64,000 bases of DNA from Apiosordaria backusii (Eukaryota > Ascomycota > Sordariomycetes > Sordariales > Lasiosphaeriaceae): positions 762,501-826,500 of the forward strand of contig JAUKTV010000006.1 of NCBI GenBank assembly GCA_030549205.1, in the 5' to 3' direction. The position numbers were made by a program, and so were the translations under genes. Position 1 is the first letter of the stretch, and each line of letters opens with the position of its first letter. The notes beneath the pieces were generated by a model. It was not told where the DNA came from. It did no database searches and was given only the letters and a program-made list of their open reading frames with translations. This document shows positions 46,095 to 57,436 of this stretch, piece by piece.

Positions 46095-47978
46095 ATGGAA
46101 GTCGCAGGTGTTGTTCTTGGTAGTCTTCCCATCATTCTCCACGCTATCGACAATTATCATCGGTGTGTCCAGGCCACAACGGACTACTGGCGGTATGAAT
46201 CAACAATCAAGCTCATCCGCAACCATGTCTTTGTACAGCAACAACAGCTCCAGATCACCCTCCGCAGTATCGGCTTGGTCGACCCGAGCCCGACCGAGCT
46301 CGAGGAATACATCCGCTACCGTTATCCAGACAAATGCGACATATTTATCGACATCGTTACTCATATACACGCCCTACTCTCGAAGTTGATGGACAAACTC
46401 GACATCACACCACAGGGAAAGGTTAGGACCTTCAAGTTGCTCGAAGGTCCAAATACCTGTACAGAAGTTGAAGCTAACTTTAGCTATTGACAGCCGAGAT
46501 GGACAACAGATCCTCCGAACCGTGTGACGTGGGAATGGCGTAGAGTCCGAAGGGGCTTTAGCAGGAGCTCAAGACAAAAGCTAATTGACGAGCTTCAGTT
46601 CTGGAACGATGCACTGAAGGCCTGTTTTGAAAAGGAAGAGGTGCCACTGGAGACCGATACTCCGAATGCAACACTGGAAGCGATTCGAGCCAAGTTCTCT
46701 ATGGCGAGCTGCAACACTATTCGCGAGCACGCATTGCAGATTCACCACGCTGTGTCCCAGGCGTGGAGGTGCCACTCACACGACCACCCGGGCAATCTCA
46801 GAATATCCTGGCATACCGACGGACAGAGTCATAACGGACGGCTGAGCTTGTTCTTCACGTCCTCCCCGAGCAACTCGGTTACCCAGTCTTGGCAGGAGGT
46901 TGTCTGTAATGTTATACAGCCACCCATCGATCAGACTCGTTCCCGATCAGTCAGCCCGTTACTTACGCCTGGGCTATCTTCAAATGCCGCACCATCCCAA
47001 CCAGCAGTGGATCCAGTGCCCAGTCCCCGCCCTTGGAAGCGCATGAAGACGTGGCTTCAAACACCATCAAAAGATGACCATCAGGGTGTTCACCCACTGT
47101 CGTTGTTGTGCCCTAGAAGCGATGCCATTTCCATGCACACAACCTTACCGACCATGGATCTCCCCAACGAGATAACATGCCTTTGTTCTTTTCTTCACAG
47201 CGCCGAGCGAGTAGGACGCTTGGGGATTCCCTCTACTCGAAGTGAGCCTCTTCATGTCTGCGTCGAGAGGAGAGAAACTTCTCATCTTCAACAAGAAGCC
47301 ATATCTCTTGGCAACATATTTGGTCCGAGTCGCCAGTCAACCGCCCGAACACCCTTGACACGAACGGATCGATTCGCGGTCGCTGCAGCCGCAACGTGGG
47401 CTGTTCTTTATCTTGCCGGCTCGCCTTGGGTCGACACACAGTGGAGCGGGAAAGACGGCTTCCGTCTGTTTACCGAGTCTCAGAGCCATCACCCCAAGTA
47501 TTATCCAGCTATATCGTATACATTCAACAGCGCTGGTGGCGTCCACCAAGATACACCCACCAATACCAGAGTCTCGCAGTTTGCCTCGACTGAGGAGATC
47601 AAGGTGGGAATCATACGCAACAAAACCCTATTTGCCCTCGGCATCCTTTTCATTGAGCTTTGCCTGGACAAGTCGCTCGAAACTCTACGAGAAGAGTTCC
47701 ACGCAGACAGCTTAACAAGCTCCTTGGGGGTGGGCGCACGCGCAGAAGACTACGAGGTGGCCAACAAGTACGTGCAGAGCGTCTATCTAGAAGCTGGGGA
47801 CTGGTATGGATATGCCGTGCAGCGGTGTCTGAGGTGCGAATTTCCGGGCCGTGATGTGACAAAGACCTTTGAGTTTGAGCAGTTCAGGAATGACTTCTTC
47901 ACTGGAGTGGTGGCTCCTATTCAAGCAACTTTTAACATTTTGCAAGCTTTGCATGGGGGCTTGCAAACGAGGTTGTAG
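46095..47978 (+). CDS. DUF7580-type fungal protein
   Basis: The exons are 46,095-46,421 and 46,494-47,978, joined by a 72-nt intron (GTTAGG...GACAG, branch GCTAAC), giving 603 residues. The start MEVAGVVLGSLPIILHAIDNYHRC and the helical N-terminal ~250 residues match the layout of fungal proteins annotated as DUF7580, as do the C-terminal blocks RFAVAAAATWAVLYLAGSPW, NKTLFALGILFIELCLDK and DWYGYAVQRCLRCEFPGRD. The last 300 residues resemble a degenerate kinase-like fold (a LGILFIEL-type helix), but no catalytic motif is seen. The function is unknown; relatives often sit in accessory, NLR-rich gene sets. It is divergently oriented from the zinc-finger pseudogene, about 345 bp away, so the two could share a promoter. 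Confidence 0.82.
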
Positions 47979-48365
47979 CGATGCCGGATCTAGGAAGACG
48001 AGAATAGGATCGTATGGTCCTGAGGCAAGAACTTGGGCTTCGGAGGGAAAAGGCCTGGGCTTCTAAAGCGGGGTGTTAGTCGTGCTTTGAGCAGGGGGGG
48101 TGCTATGGAGGATCTATCAATAGAAGTACCGAAGAGGTTTAAAGCATAAAAATATACCTACATATCATACCGAGGTGTTTGAGAAGTGGTCGTGCTGTAT
48201 CACCAGTACATACGCCATGTGTCTTATCTTATGCCTTAGGCAGCCAGCAGTCAGCGATGTCCGTTTAACACCACGCCTTCTACATCCAAACGAAAGCGGT
48301 TAAGGAGGGGGTTCATCAGATACGAGATGATGTGCCAGCTAAGTGCACGATTAAGATAGAACGTC

Positions 48366-48890
48366 ATGTTTTGGCCCCTAGATAGTACCGATATTGAATC
48401 GGCGACCGACAGAGAATGTGCTGTCCGGCGGCGTTCCATAAGTAAGTCTGACTTCTTAGATCAGGTCCCCTATGTTGTTGCAGCAGAGGTGACTTCGATG
48501 GCAAGCTTTTTGTTCTCTTGTCATCGAGAAATGCTCCTGGATTTCTTCGAGGCATTGTTCAACTCGGGGAAGTCGATTACTCCAACTGGTGAGGAAGTAG
48601 AGGAGGAAACGCACCCGGAAAAACAACCCAGTTCGAGCCGTCGTTTCATCCCTAATAAGTGGGAGAAGAAAAATCTGCTTTACCTGTCATCTGCTGTTAG
48701 TATGGGTCTCGGCTATCTCGAAAAGGTCCAACTCTGTCAGACATGCCCCGGCCGTCGTGATTTCGGAGAATCATTGGACACTTTCAAGCAGCCGAGCATT
48801 CTTACTGTCTCGGACTTATGGATAGGTGGGATAGCCTTGTCCGCCCAATCGAGGAAAATGATGGGATTTTCGAAGTCGAAGCGCCGATGA
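48366..48890 (+). CDS. Hypothetical protein, uncertain
   Basis: An uninterrupted 174-codon frame starts with ATG. The translation has mixed composition, an acidic patch (EEVEEETHPEKQP) and a basic end, but no recognisable motif, signal peptide or membrane segment. It could be a lineage-specific gene, an exon of a longer gene, or a chance frame. Confidence 0.3.
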   Translation: MFWPLDSTDIESATDRECAVRRRSISKSDFLDQVPYVVAAEVTSMASFLFSCHREMLLDFFEALFNSGKSITPTGEEVEEETHPEKQPSSSRRFIPNKWEKKNLLYLSSAVSMGLGYLEKVQLCQTCPGRRDFGESLDTFKQPSILTVSDLWIGGIALSAQSRKMMGFSKSKRR

Positions 48891-51799
48891 GGTTGCCACC
48901 ACAGCCACTGCCTGGGTGAGGAAGCTTGTCAAAAGCTTATGACGCTGCTAGGTACCCAGGATTTGGCCATATCTTTTCCGGTCATGCGGCGTCCGAATAG
49001 TATCTCGCCAGTTTAATGGAGCTGGGTTGGGCATTCTGGAATTTAAACCGGACCGTTGCTTTGGACGGAGCTTATCAGGTAAGATCAGAATAGTATTCTG
49101 AGAGTATTTGGAGAGTAATGCACACTGGTGTAGCGGCGGCCCCCTTGCAACAGCGCCCATTTTGGTCACCACCGATTGCATCACGGCCCATCTTCAGAGG
49201 GATGCTCACACCAGTTCTTGGTGATTCGCAGATTGTTATGGGGACCCAGGGGATGTGGGTGGGATCAGGCCATGGTCGTTGATGGGAAAAGGATGACGAA
49301 AGGAAGCTTTCTTTAGAAGTAAGGACGGAGAGGATCAAGGGAGGGCTGGAATCTTTCAGAGAGTTGATGAGCAATCTCAATAGTTATGGGCTTGGTTAAC
49401 CAGGCACGCCCTGGACAAAAAGACTGACACTGCTACCTGCACAGCCTACCACATAAACTACTAGCTACAGGCGTTCCGGTTGCATTTAAAGGCCTATTAC
49501 ACCATTTTAAGGCCTGTCGACTATCTTTAAAGCTCTACCCACTATCAGGTATCTTTCGAGGCCTAACGGCTATCCTATGTGGCTGTCAACTGTGTTTTGA
49601 TGCCTGTTGAACACTTGCAGTACCAGTCTTTTGTCCACAGCGTGCCAGGTAGGACCTGATGGATATGAAAGCATGAACGCCTTGGTGAGATGGGAACGTC
49701 ATGTGCGCCAATAGAATTATTTTATACCTAATCCTCTACGAGATGACTACATGATGCGATGGATACCTTAGATGACATAACATTTGACCTTTGATGTGGA
49801 AGGATAGCGATCTCCAACCGCGACATATCAGAGGGATCTTCTTTACGATGCGGCGAGAAGTCCTGGCATTGGTGTAGTGGTACCTGGCCGTCGGTGATGA
49901 ACTGCTATGGCTTGGACGACGGCAACGACTGTTGTTTTGACGGCTCTGAATGTGACACCACACTCCAACATCCGACTGTGACTCTTGCCAGCATTTTAAT
50001 CACACCTTTGCCCTCTTCGCCTCCCTCTTCCAATCCTCTCAGCTTGGTTGGGTCATCCCCAGGACGAGATCCAGCTCTTTATGTTCAACTGGCCCAACTT
50101 TCACGTCGTGTTCTGGGCACCTAATTCTCTCTCACTTCCGCCCTGCTACTGATATATGTGTAATGCAAACTTGGGGTATTAGGCTAGTCGTAGCCTGTAG
50201 TACAGACGGTTCGCGATACGTCGTTCTTCATGGCGGGTTGCATCTTTGGGTTGGTCTCCGGGAGCAGATCGGTTGTACCTGTTGCTTATGGAAGGTATTG
50301 TGATGCAGTCTGATTCTTGATCACGCTCTCCTGGGCAGTGGTAGTAGAAGATGGACCTTTTCTTGCTCGATTCTCGTCTCTTTGGGGTAGCGGGATACTC
50401 GTCGATGTGGGATCTCATTGAAATGTGTGGTAGGCCGACGGCTTTGCTCGGGCGATACGTTAAATCATTATGGGAGAGAGAGCGAATAAAAAAGAGGAGA
50501 AGTTCGAGAGGCGGATGCAAGCCATGGCATCATTTTGCCTCTTGGCTTTTGTCGTTTTCTGAAGATGACTGTTTGGGTTCAGCCTCTTTCTCCTCTTGTG
50601 TGTCGTTGTTAGGCGGCTCTGGCGGAGGTGGAGTTGATGACCCCGAGGGGTAATAGGGAATAATGTGACAAATGTAGGGAGTATCGTCTTCGGCCATTGT
50701 GTGTCGTCTTGGTTTCGTAACCGATGCTGGCGAATGGGGGGAGCGTGAGGAATCGATGTTGAATGGGGTGGCATTTTGGTGACCTTTGTAGTCGATAGCA
50801 TTGCTTCATCATGGCAGTGGAAGCTAGATAGAAGTGTTCCTAGGCAATTTCTGTTATTCTTCGACCCCAAACTTCTATCCACATACATCTTCCTCTCTCC
50901 ATACGAATGGCTGGAGGCAGCCTGATGTTGAGCCTCCTGATCGCATCTGGCGTGAGTGGTCCTTGGGAACCTAAGAGGATCCATGATCATCAGAACAAAC
51001 TACCAGCCTTCTCCAGCTATAAAACTAGGTACGTCCCCACCAGCATATTCCCAATCGGGCTATAGGTTTCAGTGTAAGACGTTCCAAAGACGCAGGCCTG
51101 TGATCCTCCCGCCTGGGTGGTGCCTAGTACAAGAAGCAGCAATGATACCGACATTCTGCGGGGATCTTTTGCATCAGCCTTATCAGGCGTTCGTGCCATG
51201 GGTTGGCCGATACATGGCGGAAAAGCTACCTACATATGCGAAGCGCCATGCTTTAGACCAGCAGCGGGTTTTCATCTCTTGGAAGCAAGGATTCCACGTG
51301 CTTCTTTCAGTATTTGGGGTCTTGTGGCGAGGTTCGGCATTTACCGCAGCTTGGCGGGCTTTCAGCGGGTAATCAGCCAGTCAGCGCACATATAATCTGC
51401 TGTGCCCTGAGTTTGGCAGGGTTTAGTATTCGTCCTAGGAGATATAAGCGCTTGAAACCAATATCGGCCCGTCACCCTCTGTGGTATCAGTGGTGTGGTG
51501 GGTCAGACTGGACTGTAATTTGAGTCCTGTTAATTTTGGGGATTGAAGGATTCAGGGTTTGCTGACACCATGCAGATGGGAGGCATTGGGAGCTTCAAAG
51601 AAGCTCAAAAGAAGTTTTGACTCAACGAAGATAGGTACCGTATCCAGTTCGGCTCATTGCCTGTCATACCAAACAGTCACTAAAATACGTTGTTTCTCAG
51701 ATAAAAATACACGACTCAACGCTCAAAAACAATGTTTATGCTAACCCCTGAACGATGTCAACAACCCCCTGATCCCCCAGGCAACAGCCCCTGAAGTAC
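48891..51799. other. Long intergenic region
   Basis: About 2.9 kb with no convincing gene. A minus-strand frame at 50,460-50,990 (176 codons) is rich in Arg, Thr and His and looks like a chance frame. A decayed short tandem repeat lies at 49,469-49,620. Confidence 0.4.
49469..49620. repeat. Degenerate ~20-bp tandem repeat
   Basis: About seven imperfect units of roughly 20 bp each begin with AGGCCT or a variant (AGGCGT, AAGCTC, TGGCTG, ATGCCT), followed by a pyrimidine-rich tail such as CGACTATCTTT. The units are too diverged to be exact. Confidence 0.4.
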
Positions 51800-53690
51800 T
51801 CAGCCAAAGAAGCCGTAGTCCCCAAGCGTCAAGGCCATGCGGGCAAACTTCCTCTCCTTGAGGGCATTTCTCATCGACAAGAAATTAGCCAGAACAGCAT
51901 GAAAGATCTCCATCTGATAACAGCCATAGCTGAAGGCGCACCGCACAACCTCGGCAACAAAGTATGATCTTGTCCTGAAATCGGTTGATGCTTCGAAGCC
52001 GATCAAATTTCTGATTTGTTTTCCCGTCAGCAGGTCATATTAACATGAGCGAAGAACTTATGCATTGAACTTACACCCAAACATAGACATACGGCAGCCC
52101 AACCCATGGTTTCAAGCCAATGTACCGGATATGATCGTAGATGACCTGGACATCTTCTTTGTTTGCGGCGTCATCAAACCCATCTAAACCCTCCATCAAA
52201 GTTCGTTTCATGACTCTGGCCGCCAAGGCGCATGTCTCAAGAAACAGGCCCGGAATATCGGATGTTGTCCTTGGTTGGTCAATGATGCGATCCAAATCCA
52301 CGGTGGTTCCCAGATGCTGCCAATCGGCATCGTTTTCCCACTCACGCTCGGACGGTATCTTGAAGAAGCGCCTCAGGCAGTCGAACGCTGACTGCAACAC
52401 CTCGGGCAGATCCCCATGAATGTGTGGGTGGACGTACTGATTGGCAAGATCGAACTCATCGGCATCACACAGCAGCAAAGGGGATGACCTGAACTGCTGG
52501 CCCTCAAACGGCCCCACAGTGATGACTCTGAGGGCGGTGACTGGGTTCAAGACATTGAAGGCCAAGGGTGTGTCAAGGCAGACGCATTGCAGCATATCCC
52601 CCATGACCACCAAGTGCTGCATCACGGCCGGCATCTTTTTGAGCCCACCCCTGGACTTGATGAACATCTCAACCGCAGCGGAATGGGTGATAGCCCTTGG
52701 GCTAAAGCGCACCATCTGTTGAGTTGCCGTTAGCAATCCTCATTCCCGTTTCAAGTGTTGATTTCACTGGGGCCTGTTACCTCAAACATGGACAACACCA
52801 CCACCGGATAAACAACCTCATGCAGCTCCCTCTGCTCCGCCCCATCAATGAACTTTTGCAGCTCAGACACGGCCCTGTACTCATAATAGGGATAGTTCAT
52901 ATCATCCCTGCCCTTGTATGCATCCAGCACGCCAGCCGTAAGCAGCCAGCCAATGTAAATGCAGGCCGCCTTGGACATGTCAGGCCTGAAATACGATGGC
53001 TGCTTGAACCCCACGAGGACAAAAGCTTGGTCAAGATACGAGGAGTAGTTGTTACATCGGGACAGGTAATCTTGGAACGTCCGGGACGACACTCCGGTCG
53101 AGTGGGTGGACAGCGGGGGCGGGCCGCACATGTCTCTGATGTTCGAGGCAGCCACGGCATGGCGCGCACGGCTGGAGACAAGGGCAGTTGCAGTTGCAGC
53201 GGGAGTGGCACGTTTTCGGCCTGTGTTGGCTCTCGTCGACTTGGCCAACACAATGGCAGTCGAGTCCTCTGAGTCTTCAGACGAGTCAGTGGTAGCTGGG
53301 GTGGGAATAGCGGGGGCAAGCCTGACGGGTGAGATTAGCCTGGGTGTCCCAAATAGGAAAATGCTCATGAAACTTTGTACATACCTGCGCGTATTTAAGC
53401 TCAAGACTGTGGCGGATACTGCCGAAGGACCCGAAGGATTGGTTACACCTGTTTTCGAGAAACGATATAGGGCTGATGATTAGCGGTGGAACGACCCAAC
53501 GGCCAGGTTCACATGCAGCCTGCCTGTACTTCGAGGTGGGACATGAGTGATCACACTTACCGCGGTGATGCATGTTGGTGGCTTTGGCGAGCTTCTGTTG
53601 GCCGCGGACCGAGACCATGGCTTGCGAACGGACGAGCTGCTTCTGCTTCTTGTCCAACTTGGGACCGCCATAGTTTACAAAGACAGACAT
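51800..53690 (-). CDS. Fungal transcription-factor-like protein (Fungal_trans_2 type)
   Basis: Five exons: 53,690-53,561; 53,448-53,385; 53,321-52,781; 52,715-52,075; 52,010-51,800. The introns are 112, 63, 65 and 64 nt, all GT-AG and phase-consistent, giving 528 residues. The start MSVFVNYGGPKLDKKQKQLVRSQAM is typical of a Sordariomycete regulator family that lacks a Zn(II)2Cys6 cluster. No CX2CX6C pattern is present. After a Ser/Thr/Ala-rich linker (~65-120) comes a helical region like the Fungal_trans_2 domain (PF11951), with FRPDMSKAACIYIGWLL and the hallmark MFIKSRGGL..MP..MQHLVVMGDMLQC. It is probably nuclear and may act as a partner without its own DNA-binding domain. The target genes are unknown. 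Confidence 0.82.
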
Positions 53691-54684
53691 GATGCTGAAT
53701 GCTCTTGAGAGACTTGAGGATGAATGATAGGTACGTTCGACTGGCAGTGTTCAAGAGAGCAAGATACAGACCACAATACCAACAGCGAAAAGTAGAGCGA
53801 GAAGCGAGGGACCTTAGTCAGGATTATATGGGATCGAGAAACCCTCCATGAATTAGCCGCGCATCTTCCTGAACTCTAGCGTGTTCTCCCGTGCGGCGTG
53901 CCTAAGCGGAGGTGGCGGAGGTATGCAGGTGTCAGTGACTGCTCGATATTCCACTTCAAGGATCCATTTCTCTCGGCCGATAACTGAAGATCGTGGTCGT
54001 CGGGAAACTGGACGAGGCTTGAAGGGTGCAAACCACACCCGACGTTGCGGGCAGGAGCGCGTTCTGTTACATTGGGAGTGGGGAATCTGGACGAAATGAT
54101 CTGGGGGCTGAAAGGTCAAGATGAATGCCAAGCAAGGCCAAGCTGGAGGGTGGGAAGATCAAGCGGTTTTCATTGGTGTTGAGCAATGTCCATTTTGAGT
54201 ATAGTGAAGTTGAGAACAGACAAGGGGTTGCGATTCGTTTTTTTTTATGGCCACGACTGCCATCATCCCCACTGAAAGGAAGGATGGGCATTTTCTGATG
54301 ATGATAACAGGGGGGAATTGAGCATTCAACACCATTTTTTTTTCAGAACTCCAAGCTCTTCGGGCCATTGTGTTCTTGGAACAGGCAGACGTCGGTCCAA
54401 TCGATGGACCTTTTGACTTCCACTGGCTGATTTTAGATGCCTACACAAACTTGGGTCTGAACAACCTGGAAGACAGTTGCACTGGTCATGTCATTACATC
54501 TTGATCTCAGTTTTACTTTTGGATGAAGAGATAGGTAGATATATTAAATCAGTATTGTGCCACCAGACCCTTCCTCTAAGCCATTCACAGATCCAGTTGC
54601 TACCTAATTTTCCAGCACAATCAAGAGTATGTACACAGTCTCCAACTCGGAACTCGTCCCTTGAACCCCCCACGAAGGCAGACC
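53691..54684. other. Intergenic spacer
   Basis: No gene recognised. It contains poly-T/A runs near 54,240 and 54,337 and the promoter of the transcription-factor-like gene. Confidence 0.5.
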
Positions 54685-56838
54685 TTAAGTCAACCTTATC
54701 AAGGTGATATCATCAATATACACATCATCCACGCTATTGACATTTCCACCGACATTGAATACCAGTTGTACCCACGAAGCCGCAGCTGTGAAGGTGATCG
54801 TCCTTGTCTGCCACACATTGGCCGGCGTCTGGTACAGCTGAGCTTCATTGAAGGAGGTCTGAAGGAGATCAGGATACACGTAGAGGTACAGACTCGTTAG
54901 AGAGGCCTGGTTGGTATGCTGGCAGAACAAGCTCCAACGATACTGCTTGCCGGGCACCACGGGCATGGTGTAGGTCAAGCTGTTGCCTCCTCCGTTGACG
55001 TTGAGATACCGCATGTGCAAACCGAGCGACCCGGAGCGGGGGCGGGCGGGGCTAACCGTCGTGGATACGAGATGGGTTGACGCACCGACAACAAAGTTGC
55101 CAAGAGTGCCGTCCTCAAATGTGCCGTCGCCTTCGAGCAAGTCCACGCCGAGAGTGGGAGTCGGGCTGGGGACTTGGCCGACAGTGTACGTGTTGGTTAC
55201 GCATGCGGAGTCTGACTGACATATGACGGAGGCAGTGGGTGCGTTGAGGCACGCGTACACGCTGTCGGCGATGGAGCGAGCGACCGACGAGGCCGGGTTG
55301 GCGGGGATCACAGTCGTAGGGAAGCAAGCACTGGCCGCGGGGACGGGGGTCATGCCGTAGCGAGTGAGGGCGCTCTTGCAGCCACTGACCGAGCCGGCGA
55401 CGCTGCGGGAGTTGAGGTTCGATGAGCTGAGTGACCTGCAAATGGCTGGCAGACCGCCAGGGCCATAGCAACGCGCGGGTGTGCCGTTGTAGGTGGGCGC
55501 TGGGGGGCAGCTGGTGATGGTTGTCAGGTCGGGCCCTTGGGTCGTCGTGGTAGAGGACTCGGTTGACGAAGGCAGGTCAGTGGAGGTGCTCTCAACGGCC
55601 TCTGATGTCGTCTCAGTTTCTGAGGGCAGGTCAGTGGTGCTAACAGGAGTGTCCGATGTTGTCGTGTCTGGTTCGGTGGTCAGAGTCGTAGTCGTCTCAG
55701 GCTCCAAAGTGATGGTTGCTGACGTCTCAGTCTCAGGCTCCAAAGTGATGGTTGTTGAAGTCTCGGTCTCAGTCTCGGCGGGAGTCGTCACCTCTGCAGA
55801 AGTGGTGGATGAAGTGGATGTGGTTGCGACTCCCTTGCCGTACAAGTTCAACCGGTCCGGCCCGCCGCACCACTGGCCGGGAGCGCCCACGCAGAGCATG
55901 GCACAGTCCTTCTCCGGCGCCGACTGCCCGATAAGCTCGTTACCACAGTAGCACTCGCGCGAATACTCGAGGCCGAAGTACGAGTATTCGCTGCACCTCT
56001 CGGCGCACTTCTCGATCGTCATGTCATCGGTACGCCAGTCGACAGCTTTCAGTGAGCGATCGTCAACCTTGTCGGTCCAGCACGATGCGTAATGAAAGCC
56101 CCCAACAGACTCCAAGTTGCTCCCAGTCCCGGTGGTGTCGGGTTTCTGATAGATGTTGAGGCGGTTGGGGCCTCCACACTGTTGAGAGTGGTCGCCCATA
56201 CAGGTCATCGAACAGTCGCCCTCCGACACTTTGGTACTGGCAGCATCGAGGGTTGTCCCGCAGTAGCACTCGGCCCCGTACTCCACACCAAAGAAAGAGT
56301 ATCCGCCAGCGCCGCATGTAGCAGCACACTTTTCCAGTGTCATATCCTGCTGTGTCACCGTTATGCCACCCAGAACACGCTGAGGCACGTTGTCCGTATA
56401 GCAGCCCTTGTACTCGTACCCCGAGATGTCCGCCGGGGGTTCCTCGTCGCAGGATCCATCGAATTCGTACACGTTGAGCCTCATGCCTGCACCACATGTC
56501 TCGTCTGGATTCCCGGAGCAGGGCATGTTGCACTCGGAGGCTGGCGCGGGATCGGTAGGGGCGTTGCTACCACAGTAGCACTCGGATGACCATTGTGTGC
56601 CGAAGTAGTCGTAACCGGCACAGTTGATGGCGCACTTGGCCGCTGTCATATCGTGGGTGCTGATGATTTTGCTTGGCAAGACGCGGCTCCCGCTATCGAC
56701 AAAGCAGCCGAGGGAGGTGTATGTCGGGGCATCTTCGACTTGCCGGGGGTAGTGCGTCCCGCTCGGGAGAGCAGAGCCCGTTGAGAGAAAGAGAGCACCA
56801 AGCGACAAAAGCCGCATGTTTGGGCGGAAGGAATCCAT
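54685..56838 (-). CDS. Secreted triple-WSC-domain protein with C-terminal carbohydrate-binding-like domain
   Basis: A single exon of 717 residues with a signal peptide at 1 to about 23 (LLSLGALFLSTGSA). Three WSC domains follow (~38-127, ~139-231, ~246-337), each with the YxSLGC/YKGC start, a CYCG core and a CGGPxRLNLY-type end. Next is a Thr/Ser/Glu linker (~338-430) with repeated TITLEPETET units, a Cys-containing region (~435-540) and a C-terminal ~150-residue beta-rich module. That module (DGTFEDGTLGNF..., PGKQYRWSLF, VDDVYIDDITL) resembles CBM4/9-type or galactose-binding folds. There is no C-terminal membrane helix, so it is not a Wsc-type stress sensor but an exported glycan-binding protein. 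ATG at 56,838 is used because the in-frame codon two positions upstream is TTG. Confidence 0.9.
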   Translation of the reverse strand: MDSFRPNMRLLSLGALFLSTGSALPSGTHYPRQVEDAPTYTSLGCFVDSGSRVLPSKIISTHDMTAAKCAINCAGYDYFGTQWSSECYCGSNAPTDPAPASECNMPCSGNPDETCGAGMRLNVYEFDGSCDEEPPADISGYEYKGCYTDNVPQRVLGGITVTQQDMTLEKCAATCGAGGYSFFGVEYGAECYCGTTLDAASTKVSEGDCSMTCMGDHSQQCGGPNRLNIYQKPDTTGTGSNLESVGGFHYASCWTDKVDDRSLKAVDWRTDDMTIEKCAERCSEYSYFGLEYSRECYCGNELIGQSAPEKDCAMLCVGAPGQWCGGPDRLNLYGKGVATTSTSSTTSAEVTTPAETETETSTTITLEPETETSATITLEPETTTTLTTEPDTTTSDTPVSTTDLPSETETTSEAVESTSTDLPSSTESSTTTTQGPDLTTITSCPPAPTYNGTPARCYGPGGLPAICRSLSSSNLNSRSVAGSVSGCKSALTRYGMTPVPAASACFPTTVIPANPASSVARSIADSVYACLNAPTASVICQSDSACVTNTYTVGQVPSPTPTLGVDLLEGDGTFEDGTLGNFVVGASTHLVSTTVSPARPRSGSLGLHMRYLNVNGGGNSLTYTMPVVPGKQYRWSLFCQHTNQASLTSLYLYVYPDLLQTSFNEAQLYQTPANVWQTRTITFTAAASWVQLVFNVGGNVNSVDDVYIDDITLIRLT

Positions 56839-57436
56839 GTTCAAGGCGAGCGATCTTGTCGAGACTGAAAGGAGCGGCAGTCAAGATCAAGGACCACAGT
56901 GGGCTTGAAGGATAAATACCTGGAGAGGATTGACAGAACTGATCATGTCATCCTGGGGAATCCACTTTGTCTCGTCTGTTCAGCTGAAGTCTCGAACTGT
57001 AACCCATGCCTATTTTGGGTGCTTCCCGACTGAAAACCCGCGATGTCGGTACCTAGTCTCCCCCTTTTGGACGATGACCGTCAATAGAGCAGACAGCTGA
57101 GCGACGTAGCGCGCATTCTGACGCTGATGGAGATTGCCTCGACCCGAGAGCCCTGTTGATGGGTGACTTAGCGCGCTTCAATAGCGCCACTCCGCCTGTG
57201 GAGATGTGGCGATCAGATTGTTCCAGGCCCAACAAGACGAGCGTCGCATTCGGAGAATCCTTACCCTGGAAAAAGATCATGGCTGGAGCTGGACTCTGAG
57301 AATCACTCTTGCAGGCATTTTCTTGAGCTCCACTGGCATCCACGTGGCAAAGGAAATAAACTTCTGGCTTGAAGGTCCCCCAGCTTTGACACCATTACCC
57401 CAGACAGATATTCTTACAACAAATATCTCAACCTGA
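56839..57436. other. Intergenic spacer
   Basis: No gene seen. It includes the promoter of the WSC gene. Confidence 0.5.

Noticed and set aside
50460..50990. 176-codon minus-strand frame
   Set aside because: Starts with ATG but has Arg/Thr/His/Pro-rich composition, no motif and no supporting promoter or splice context.
55493..55951. 152-codon plus-strand frame rich in Val and Ser
   Set aside because: It is antisense to the Thr/Ser/Glu stalk of the WSC protein.
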